Origin: Candidatus Colwellbacteria bacterium CG10_big_fil_rev_8_21_14_0_10_41_28 | GTDB lineage: Bacteria; Patescibacteriota; Minisyncoccia; UBA6257; Colwellbacteraceae | NCBI GenBank assembly: GCA_002773755.1 | Contig: PFAG01000011.1 | Coordinates: 1-19,124, forward strand | Direction of reading: 5' to 3' | DNA: 19,124 bases | Part shown: piece by piece, positions 14,312-19,080 of the stretch | Layout: each line of letters opens with the position of its first letter | How positions within the stretch are numbered: position 1 is the first letter of the stretch | Made by a program: the position numbers and the translations under genes | Notes under the pieces: model-generated | The model's input: only the letters and a program-made list of their open reading frames with translations | The model's database searches: none | What the model was told of the DNA's origin: nothing

Positions 14312-16249
14312 TTAAACGTCTAGATTTTGAACTGAATCTGCATGAACTTGAATAAAGTGCCTTCTTGGACCCACCTCTCCTCCCATAAGGATATCAAACA
14401 TTCTGTCAGCCTCTTTTGCATCATCGATTGTGACAAGTCTTAAACTTCTCTTTTCTGGGTCCATAGTAGTTTCCCAAAGCTGATCTGGGTTCATTTCACC
14501 AAGACCCTTATATCTTTGCATTGAGACATTCCCTGCCCCCTTCATTCCCTTGATAACTTTGTCTTTCTGATCCTCGGTAAAAGCATACTCTGATGCTCTT
14601 CCTTTGGTTATTTTGTATAGGGGAGGTTCAGCAATATATAAATGCTTTTCTTCAATAACCTTGGAGAAGTATCTAAAGAAGAGCGTTAAGATCAATGTTC
14701 TAATGTGAGCTCCATCAACGTCGGCATCCGTCATAATGATAATCTTTCCATATCTAAGCTTTTCTATATCAAACTCTTCTGCAATAGCTGTCCCCATAGC
14801 AACAACTAAAGAGGTCATCTCTTTGTTGGCTAATATCTTATCAATCCTGTGCTTCTCAGCATTAAGAATCTTTCCCCTTAGAGGAAGGATCGCCTGAGTT
14901 CTTCTATCTCTTGCTGATTTGGCACTGCCACCAGCTGAATCTCCCTCTACTAAGAAGATTTCTGCATCCTCCACCTTAGTGGAAGGCAAAACATCTGCTA
15001 GTTTTCCTGGCAGTGTTAGCCCATCAAGAATCCCTTTCCTAAGAACAGTATCTTTCGCTGCTTTAGCTGCAAGGCGAGCCCTAGCTGCAAGATTGGCTTT
15101 TCCAATAATTGACTTACCATCGTTAGGGTTTAGCTCAAGAAAATCTTTTAGGGCCTGGCCAACAATTGATTCAACAGCCGTTCTAGCTTCTGTATTTCCA
15201 AGCTTTCCTTTAGTCTGGCCCTCAAATTGAGGGTCTTTGATTTTTACAGAAATAACTGATGTTAATCCCTCCCTAACATCATCCCCCGTGAAGTTGGCCT
15301 GATCTTTTTTAAGTAAGTTGTTGGTCTTTGCATAATCATTAACCACTTTGGTAAGAGCTGACCTAAATCCAGTTAGGTGCATTCCTCCGTCTATTGTGTT
15401 GATTCCATTAGCAAAGCTGAGTTCAGTTGTCTCAATTCCATCGGTATAGTTTAGGGCAACCTCAACATCAACCCCATCCTCTTCTTGTTCTTTATGAACA
15501 TAGAAGATGGTTCCATGAACTGGTTTTGGCCCTCCCTCGTTAAGGTATTGGACAAATGACTTAAGCCCTCCATCAAACTGGAAGCTATAATAAAATGGTT
15601 TCTCTTCTCTCTCATCTATAAAGAAAATTCTGATCCCTTTTGTTAAATAGGCACGCTGTCTGAAGCGTTCCAAAATCTGTTTTCTGTTGAACTCTGTTTC
15701 TGAAAATATTTTGTCGTCTGGCAAAAAGGTTATCTTGGTTCCATTTGGCTCCTTGGTCTTACCAATCTTTTTTACCTTGGCTTTAGGAACTCCAGAACTA
15801 TATTCCTGAAGATATAAATCTCCGTCTTTAAAAACCTCTGCCTTAACTGTTTTAGATAGAGCATTAACAACTGAAACACCAACTCCATGGAGACCACCAG
15901 ATACTTTATATGCACCGCTATCAAACTTTCCTCCAGCATGCAGGGTTGTCATAACAGTTTCTAGGGCACTCTTTTTGGTACCCGCATGCATATCTACTGG
16001 GATTCCCCTACCGTTATCCTTTACGCTGGCACTTCCGTCACTAAAGAGTCTTATCTCAATGGTATTTGCATAGCCCGCCATGGCCTCGTCGATTGAGTTG
16101 TCAAAAACCTCCCATAGAAGATGGTGTAGCCCGATTGAACCGGTTGAACCGATATACATACCAGGCCTTTTCCTTACAGGATCAAGACCCTCAAGTACTT
16201 GAATATCCTTAGCTGAATATTGGTTATTATCTGTCTTCTTATCTGCCAT
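14312..16249 (-). CDS. gyrB: DNA gyrase subunit B
   Basis: 645 residues from the ATG at 16249 (MADKKTDNNQYSAKDIQVLEG). The frame continues to a TTG at 16312, but that stretch contains the gyrB promoter, so the downstream ATG is the real start. The GHKL ATPase domain shows RPGMYIGSTG, LLWEVFDNSIDEAMAG, VKDNGRGIPVD and GGLHGVGVSVVNALS. The transducer domain follows. The TOPRIM region has AEIFLVEGDSAGGSAK, LPLRGKILNAEK, IIIMTDADVDGAHIRTLILTLF and the terminal QRYKGLGEMNPDQLWETTMDPE. With GyrA it introduces negative supercoils. ParE is the main alternative, but the VEGDSAGGSA and QRYKGLGEM regions and the length fit GyrB. gyrA is not in the window. Confidence 0.94.
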   Translation of the reverse strand: MADKKTDNNQYSAKDIQVLEGLDPVRKRPGMYIGSTGSIGLHHLLWEVFDNSIDEAMAGYANTIEIRLFSDGSASVKDNGRGIPVDMHAGTKKSALETVMTTLHAGGKFDSGAYKVSGGLHGVGVSVVNALSKTVKAEVFKDGDLYLQEYSSGVPKAKVKKIGKTKEPNGTKITFLPDDKIFSETEFNRKQILERFRQRAYLTKGIRIFFIDEREEKPFYYSFQFDGGLKSFVQYLNEGGPKPVHGTIFYVHKEQEEDGVDVEVALNYTDGIETTELSFANGINTIDGGMHLTGFRSALTKVVNDYAKTNNLLKKDQANFTGDDVREGLTSVISVKIKDPQFEGQTKGKLGNTEARTAVESIVGQALKDFLELNPNDGKSIIGKANLAARARLAAKAAKDTVLRKGILDGLTLPGKLADVLPSTKVEDAEIFLVEGDSAGGSAKSARDRRTQAILPLRGKILNAEKHRIDKILANKEMTSLVVAMGTAIAEEFDIEKLRYGKIIIMTDADVDGAHIRTLILTLFFRYFSKVIEEKHLYIAEPPLYKITKGRASEYAFTEDQKDKVIKGMKGAGNVSMQRYKGLGEMNPDQLWETTMDPEKRSLRLVTIDDAKEADRMFDILMGGEVGPRRHFIQVHADSVQNLDV

Positions 16250-16283
16250 AACAAAAAAAGAGACCTCTCTCTTAGGTACATGA

Positions 16284-16312
16284 ATTATACCCCAGGATAG
16301 CCCCTTTAACAA
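16284..16312 (-). promoter_or_regulatory. Promoter of gyrB
   Basis: On the minus strand TTGTTA (16307-16312), a 17-nt spacer, then a perfect TATAAT (16284-16289). The start point would be near 16277, giving a leader of about 28 nt before the ATG at 16249. A TTAACA hexamer of the divergent pheS side (16306-16311) lies on the same bases, so the two promoters may overlap at their -35 regions. Confidence 0.75.
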
Positions 16313-16356
16313 GTGAATCTAGGTCTATTTTATATAGTATTTAAGCTAAAAATAAG

Positions 16357-16383
16357 GCTTATCCGCGCATCGAGAGGATAAGC
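16357..16383 (+). promoter_or_regulatory. Leader stem-loop upstream of the PheRS gene
   Basis: GCTTATCC pairs with GGATAAGC around an 11-nt loop, 14 nt before the first possible PheRS start. A second small stem (TGTTCC with GGAAACA, bulged) lies just before the ATG at 16443. There is no poly-T tract and no T-box antiterminator sequence, so a known attenuator is not supported. A plausible promoter for this transcript is TTAACA (16306-16311) with TATATA (16331-16336), spacer 19 nt. Confidence 0.45.
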
Positions 16384-16397
16384 AGCACTGTCCCCAT

Positions 16398-17573
16398 ATG
16401 GACTTGAAAGACGCATGCTTGTTCCGCTACACTGGAAACACTATGAATATTGAAATTCCACGAGATGAAGAGGAAAAACTAATAGAAGAACTTGAAAAGC
16501 GCACTGACACAGAGGCGCAAAGAATCAAGGGGTACCTTGGGATGCCAGACCTATCTCGCACGAAAGGAAGTCCCCTCTATGACATGGTTGAGAGGGTTAA
16601 AAATGTTCCCTTACAAAAAGATTTTGATATTATCGATATCCCAGAGATCGTTCCTGCTAGCATCAGCTTTGACCTCTTCAACTTTGAGGCAGATCACCCA
16701 GCTAGGAGCAAGTCTGATACCTATTATGTAGATGAGGAAAATATTCTAAGGACGCACGACACCGTCTTCTGGTACTACTACCTCAATCTTCCAGAGATCA
16801 AAGAGCGTATTGAGAATAAAGAAAGTTTAGGAACTCTTTGTTATGGGAAAGTATATCGAAAGGATGAGGTTGATCGACGCCACATGAATGTCTTTCACCA
16901 GATGGGTGGTTGGTATCTAGTGCCAGACGAAGAAAAAACCCTTACCCTAGATGACCTAAAGGAGGTTCTTTCTGAAATTGTTAAGAGTGTCTTCGGAGAA
17001 GATGTTATCTATCGCTTTAATGAAGACGTCTTTCCATATACTGATCCCTCTTTAGAAGTTGAGATTCAAGTAGATGGTGAGTGGGTGGAGCTTCTCGGTG
17101 GTGGTATGCCCAAGAAGTCCGTACTAAAGAATATGGGGCTTACTGGATACAATGGATGGGCATATGGCTTTGGTCTGGAACGCCTTGCCATAGCAAGCAT
17201 GAAGCTACCCGACATTCGACTACTCTGGTCAAACGACGAAAGAGTACAGAAGCAATTAATACTGGGGAATACTTACGAAGAGGTTAGTAAATACCCCCCT
17301 GCCCTAAGAGATATATCTTTTATTGTAGATAAGAGATTTGTCCCTAATGATTATTTTGATCTTGTAAGGGATATTGCTGATGACTTAGTTGAAGAGGTTG
17401 AGCTGATTGATAAGTACGAGGATGATGAAAAATTTGGGACAGATAAGATGAGCTACACCTATAGAATTACTTACCGTAGTGTGGATAGGACACTAACAAA
17501 TGAAGAGGTTGATGAGCTCCACAAAGAGGTTGAGGAAAAAACTAACTCTGTTTTTGGTGGAGAGGTTCGCTAA
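16398..17573 (+). CDS. pheS: Phenylalanyl-tRNA synthetase, alpha-type core with C-terminal FDX-ACB domain
   Basis: 391 residues from 16398; an ATG at 16443 is equally possible because neither has a Shine-Dalgarno and the first 15 residues have no recognisable family match. The class II core is clearly PheRS alpha: FDLFNFEADHPARSKSDTYY, LRTHDTV, motif 2 GKVYRKDEVDRRHMNVFHQ, LLGGGMPKKSVLKNMG, and motif 3 GWAYGFGLERLAI followed by MKLPDIRLLWSND. Residues 292-391 form an FDX-ACB domain (SKYPPALRDISFIVD, NDYFDLVRDIADDLVEEVEL, YRITYRSVDRTLTNEEV), which in ordinary bacteria is the C-terminus of the separate beta subunit. This architecture is that of single-chain mitochondrial PheRS. No pheT follows; the next gene is tRNA-fMet. 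It probably acts alone as a monomer. Confidence 0.9.
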   Translation: MDLKDACLFRYTGNTMNIEIPRDEEEKLIEELEKRTDTEAQRIKGYLGMPDLSRTKGSPLYDMVERVKNVPLQKDFDIIDIPEIVPASISFDLFNFEADHPARSKSDTYYVDEENILRTHDTVFWYYYLNLPEIKERIENKESLGTLCYGKVYRKDEVDRRHMNVFHQMGGWYLVPDEEKTLTLDDLKEVLSEIVKSVFGEDVIYRFNEDVFPYTDPSLEVEIQVDGEWVELLGGGMPKKSVLKNMGLTGYNGWAYGFGLERLAIASMKLPDIRLLWSNDERVQKQLILGNTYEEVSKYPPALRDISFIVDKRFVPNDYFDLVRDIADDLVEEVELIDKYEDDEKFGTDKMSYTYRITYRSVDRTLTNEEVDELHKEVEEKTNSVFGGEVR

Positions 17574-17581
17574 AGACTCTT

Positions 17582-17610
17582 TTGACAATACGACGCTACA
17601 TATTTAGAAT
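17582..17610 (+). promoter_or_regulatory. Promoter of tRNA-fMet
   Basis: A perfect TTGACA (17582-17587), a 17-nt spacer and TAGAAT (17605-17610) give the strongest promoter in the window. The start point is expected near 17617, about 10 nt before the tRNA. With no terminator directly after the tRNA, this promoter may also drive the first downstream cassette. Confidence 0.85.
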
Positions 17611-17626
17611 TGTTTAAGCTAAGCGA

Positions 17627-17698
17627 CGCGGGGAAGTGTAATGGTTGCACGCGAGGCTCATAACCTCGAGGTAGTGGGTTCGATTCCTACCCCCGCAA
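17627..17698 (+). tRNA. Initiator tRNA-fMet (CAT)
   Basis: A 72-nt cloverleaf: acceptor CGCGGGG with CCCCGCA, D-arm GTGT-AATGGTT-GCAC, anticodon arm CGAGG-CTCATAA-CCTCG with anticodon CAT, variable loop AGGTA, T-arm GTGGG-TTCGATT-CCTAC, discriminator A. The unpaired C1:A72 at the end of the acceptor is the hallmark of bacterial initiator tRNA and separates it from elongator Met and from tRNA-Ile2. The three G:C pairs at the base of the anticodon stem typical of initiators are A:U, G:C, G:C here (29:41 is A:U). CCA is not encoded: the tRNA is followed by CAAC. The 11 nt from 17688 to 17698 are repeated downstream at 18125. Confidence 0.95.
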
Positions 17699-17769
17699 CA
17701 ACTTGACTACTAAGTAGTGTTGTGCTATTCAAGAGATACGTTCTTTTGTATATCTTTATTACTCTCTGG
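17688..17769 (+). repeat. Cassette 1 leader repeat, starting within the tRNA
   Basis: 82 nt that recur at 18125-18206. The first 37 nt are identical and the next 45 differ at 4 positions, all transitions. The repeat includes the last 11 nt of the tRNA, a bulged stem ACAAC-TTG-ACTAC with GTAGTGTTGT (17698-17723), and a stem CAAGAGA with TCTTTTG (17730-17748). It contains no open reading frame and no obvious promoter. Confidence 0.9.
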
Positions 17770-17777
17770 TTATTTGC

Positions 17778-17824
17778 TGTGGGGCGAAGAGTTCTTGAGT
17801 CACTCGAGGGCTGTTCGCCCCACA
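17778..17824 (+). promoter_or_regulatory. Long leader hairpin of cassette 1
   Basis: Outer stem TGTGGGGCGA with TCGCCCCACA (10 bp), a 2x2 internal loop AG/GT, inner stem AGTTCTTGAG with CTCGAGGGCT (10 bp including G-U pairs), loop TCA. It ends 3 nt before the Shine-Dalgarno of the cassette 1 gene. The same architecture recurs in cassette 2 with compensatory base changes, so the structure is under selection as RNA or as folded single-stranded DNA. Confidence 0.85.
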
Positions 17825-17842
17825 AGCAAGGAGGAATAGTCT

Positions 17843-18028
17843 ATGATGGGCGACACCAACAACGGTCACGCTGGCACCTTTCGTGTCTACCCGTTCCACG
17901 TGACGTGGCAGTGCTCGTGCAACCGGTCCGGACGGGTGGACCGCAAGCGGCACAAGGGCAAGGAGCCCAACGGCGTGGCTCGGGCAGCGTGGCTGGTCCA
18001 CACCAAGACCGAGGAACAGGTTGCATAA
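17843..18028 (+). CDS. Small GC-rich cassette protein 1, unknown function
   Basis: 61 residues beginning MMGDTNNGHAG; a strong Shine-Dalgarno AAGGAGG (17828-17834) stands 8 nt before the ATG, unlike the SD-less housekeeping genes. 51 of 61 sense codons end in G or C, far from the AT-rich third positions elsewhere. The protein is basic, with a CSC motif followed by NRSGRVDRKRHKGKEPNG, several aromatic residues (FRVYPFHVTWQ) and no signal peptide or membrane segment. I do not recognise a family. The basic stretch and the CxC could suit nucleic-acid or metal binding, which is only a guess. A hairpin follows 33 nt after the stop. The codon bias and Shine-Dalgarno suggest transfer from a GC-rich source. 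Confidence 0.65.
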   Translation: MMGDTNNGHAGTFRVYPFHVTWQCSCNRSGRVDRKRHKGKEPNGVARAAWLVHTKTEEQVA

Positions 18029-18061
18029 AGCAACTATCCATCAATCGATAACCGGAGAGCC

Positions 18062-18083
18062 CGCCCCGACCTAAATCGGGGCG
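18062..18083 (+). terminator. Hairpin closing cassette 1
   Basis: CGCCCCGA and TCGGGGCG form an 8-bp GC-rich stem with loop CCTAAA, followed by AGTTCGTTTATG. The downstream T content is only moderate, so termination may be partial. A different-sequence hairpin occupies the same place in cassette 2, which supports a shared role. Confidence 0.6.
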
Positions 18084-18086
18084 AGT

Positions 18087-18115
18087 TCGTTTATGAATAC
18101 CACTATTTGGTTCCA
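18087..18115 (+). repeat. Cassette 1 tail repeat
   Basis: 29 nt (TCGTTTATGAATACCACTAT then TTGGTTCCA) that recur at 18739-18767 with 3 differences, all transitions. An upstream shared block with AATCGATA and AGAGAGC-like sequence lies between the gene stop and the hairpin in both units. The tail runs directly into the next tRNA-end repeat. Confidence 0.85.
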
Positions 18116-18124
18116 TCCGGACCT

Positions 18125-18206
18125 TACCCCCGCAACAACTTGACTACTAAGTAGTGTTGTGTTATCCAAGAGATACGTTCTTTTGCATATCTTTATTACT
18201 CTCTGA
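18125..18206 (+). repeat. Cassette 2 leader repeat with tRNA-end sequence
   Basis: Second copy of the 82-nt leader. It starts with TACCCCCGCAA, an exact copy of the last 11 nt of tRNA-fMet, followed by the same trailer sequence. The rest of the tRNA is not duplicated: the sequence before TACCCCC comes from the cassette 1 tail. The stems at 17698-17723 and 17730-17748 recur here at the same spacing. Confidence 0.9.
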
Positions 18207-18211
18207 TTTTT

Positions 18212-18258
18212 CTGTAGGCGAAGAGTTTTTGAAATACTCGAGAACTGTTCGCCTACAG
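18212..18258 (+). promoter_or_regulatory. Long leader hairpin of cassette 2
   Basis: Outer stem CTGTAGGCGA with TCGCCTACAG (10 bp), the same AG/GT internal loop as in cassette 1, inner stem AGTTTTTGA with TCGAGAACT (9 bp), loop AATAC. Relative to cassette 1, the outer stem replaces GGGG/CCCC with TAGG/CCTA and the inner stem replaces two T-G pairs with T-A pairs; pairing is kept throughout. Confidence 0.85.
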
Positions 18259-18268
18259 AAAGGAAGGC

Positions 18269-18682
18269 ATGACCACACGGGTAAAAACCCTCAAGATGCG
18301 CACGTTCGACTCTCCGAGAGGGATGAATGATCTCCAGATCTTCATCCGTGGTGCTAGCGGGCTTCGCATACTCGTCTTCGATGAGAAAGGGAGCCTGGTC
18401 GCACAGGGCATCATCAATGGCGTCAGAAGCAACGGGGATGACCTCTCCGTTTCCCTGAAGCGGGATGGAGCAGAGCGCTCCGAGTCGCGAAGGATGCGAT
18501 TGCCCGTCCACGGGGGCAACAACCAGCGTCTGTGGTTCACCAAACTCGATGCCCTGAGGCATGGAGGCCAGGGTTCTGAATCCTGGTGTTGCTTCACGGA
18601 CGAAGGCTCCCTCACACCCGAGGAGTGCGGCAAGGAGATGGCCACAAGGCCCCTTCTCGTCCGCGCTCGCCCAGACTGGTAA
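18269..18682 (+). CDS. GC-rich cassette protein 2, unknown function
   Basis: 137 residues from an ATG preceded by a purine-rich GAAAGGAAGG. It starts MTTRVKTLKMRTFDSPRGMN and continues with a beta-rich looking stretch (LQIFIRGASGLRILVFDEKG, SLVAQGIINGV), a charged middle (KRDGAERSESRRMRLPV), an HGGNNQRLWFTKLDALRHGG segment, and a short Cys-containing part (WCCFTDEG, EECGKE). It has no signal peptide or membrane segment. Third codon positions are GC-rich, as in cassette gene 1, but the two proteins show no similarity. I do not recognise the family. A longer frame exists on the opposite strand (18071-18685), but it runs through the cassette leader and hairpin, so I take the plus-strand frame as real. 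Confidence 0.6.
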   Translation: MTTRVKTLKMRTFDSPRGMNDLQIFIRGASGLRILVFDEKGSLVAQGIINGVRSNGDDLSVSLKRDGAERSESRRMRLPVHGGNNQRLWFTKLDALRHGGQGSESWCCFTDEGSLTPEECGKEMATRPLLVRARPDW

Positions 18683-18711
18683 CAACCCACAATCGATAGT
18701 CAGAGAGCAAC

Positions 18712-18735
18712 GACCCCCGTCACGTGATGGGGGTC
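18712..18735 (+). terminator. Hairpin closing cassette 2
   Basis: GACCCCCGTC and GATGGGGGTC form a 10-bp stem (one G-U pair) with loop ACGT, followed by TGCTCGTTTATG. It sits at the same place relative to the tail repeat as the cassette 1 hairpin but has a different sequence. Confidence 0.6.
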
Positions 18736-18738
18736 TGC

Positions 18739-18767
18739 TCGTTTATGAATATCATTATCTGGTTCCA
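18739..18767 (+). repeat. Cassette 2 tail repeat
   Basis: Second copy of the 29-nt tail (three transitions from the copy at 18087-18115). It is followed 9 nt later by the decayed third tRNA-end repeat. Confidence 0.85.
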
Positions 18768-18776
18768 ATCACGCCC

Positions 18777-18790
18777 TACTTCCACAACAA
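18777..18790 (+). repeat. Decayed third tRNA-end repeat (distal boundary)
   Basis: TACTTCCACAACAA matches TACCCCCGCAACAA of the other two copies at 11 of 14 positions; all three changes are transitions. Its position after the cassette 2 tail matches that of the 18125 copy after the cassette 1 tail. Beyond it the leader sequence is absent, so the array ends here. Confidence 0.6.
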
Positions 18791-18794
18791 AGCT

Positions 18795-18860
18795 TTATAT
18801 CAACTTCCTTCTTATGAATTGCCTGATATCTTCTTCCGTTAAGGTCCTCTGTCCGATTTC
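18795..18860 (-). pseudogene. Possible gene remnant beyond the array
   Basis: Between two stops on the minus strand, 21 codons read EIGQRTLTEEDIRQFIRRKL plus a final I, a plausible amphipathic helical C-terminus. There is no start codon in frame. An ATG at 18864 in a neighbouring frame would join it only through a frameshift. It could be the broken tail of a gene displaced by the array, or chance. Confidence 0.2.
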
Positions 18861-18880
18861 TCATAATCAAGTTATCCAAT

Positions 18881-18919
18881 AAAAAAAGAACCCTGCACAC
18901 TGCCGAAGCAAGCACAGGG
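18881..18919 (-). terminator. Rho-independent terminator on the minus strand
   Basis: Minus strand: CCCTGTGC pairs with GTGCAGGG, then TGC with GCA around a TTCG tetraloop, followed by TTCTTTTTTT. Two of the pairs are G-U and exist only in the minus-strand transcript, which fixes the orientation. It ends the candidate non-coding RNA. Confidence 0.8.
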
Positions 18920-19074
18920 GACTTCTACTGATAAGCAGTAGATCGCTTACAGCCAGAAAGTCAACTATTGTGAATATCTAAAATCGTCGATTCTATTTCT
19001 CCCCCATCTCAGCTAGGTCTCCTAACCAGAGGAGTATATGCCCTTACCACTCGACGAGGGCGCTCTCATTTATG
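18881..19074 (-). ncRNA. Candidate structured non-coding RNA of about 190 nt
   Basis: A promoter (19081-19109) and a strong terminator (18881-18919) delimit this minus-strand interval, which has no plausible reading frame beyond a few codons. In 5' to 3' order the RNA would have a stem GCCCT with AGGGC (19040-19061), a stem CTCCT with AGGAG (19019-19034), a purine-rich segment GGGGGAGAAA, a less structured middle, a stem CTACTG with CAGTAG (18925-18941), and the terminator. Size and architecture could suit a regulatory RNA. I looked for tmRNA, SRP RNA, RNase P RNA and tRNA hallmarks and found none that hold. A 6S-like fold cannot be excluded by eye. Confidence 0.5.
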
Positions 19075-19080
19075 GATGGT

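Larger units (their letters stand above)
17688..18790 (+). mobile_element. Candidate tandem mini-cassette array at the tRNA-fMet 3' end
   Basis: Two head-to-tail units (17688-18124 and 18125-18776) each comprise a tRNA-end repeat, structured leader, long hairpin, Shine-Dalgarno, a single small GC-rich gene, GC-rich hairpin and conserved tail. A third, decayed tRNA-end repeat (18777-18790) closes the array. Flanks are 90% or more identical over the best-conserved stretches while the coding cores are unrelated. Repetition of a tRNA 3' end is the classical footprint of site-specific integration. No integrase or transposase is present in the window, so mobilisation would need to be in trans. Tandem duplication followed by gene replacement is the alternative. 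Confidence 0.6.

Noticed and set aside
14919..15230. 103-codon plus-strand frame inside gyrB
   Set aside because: Antisense to the conserved TOPRIM region of gyrB; no ribosome-binding site or family resemblance.
16260..16280. AGAGAGGTCTCT followed by a T-run before gyrB as an attenuator
   Set aside because: The palindrome can form only a 4-bp stem with a 4-nt loop, too weak to call a terminator.
16330..16442. T-box riboswitch for the PheRS gene
   Set aside because: No T-box antiterminator sequence and no terminator with a U-run precede the gene.
18071..18685. 204-codon open frame on the minus strand across cassette 2
   Set aside because: It runs through the conserved leader, long hairpin and the end of cassette 1, has no ribosome-binding site, and is explained as a shadow of the GC-rich plus-strand gene.
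17688..18790. Classical integron attC sites or a CRISPR array
   Set aside because: No GTTRRRY/RYYYAAC core pairs flank the units and no integrase is present; the repeats are too few, too long and contain genes, so CRISPR does not fit.
18985..19070. tRNA-like or permuted tmRNA-like sequence on the minus strand (TCGTCGAGTGGTAAGG, then GGGGGAG...GAATCGACG)
   Set aside because: The D-arm-like and tmRNA-start-like words are present, but there is no T-arm (GGTTCRANNCC), no seven-base anticodon loop with a proper stem, and no convincing 3' acceptor with CCA.
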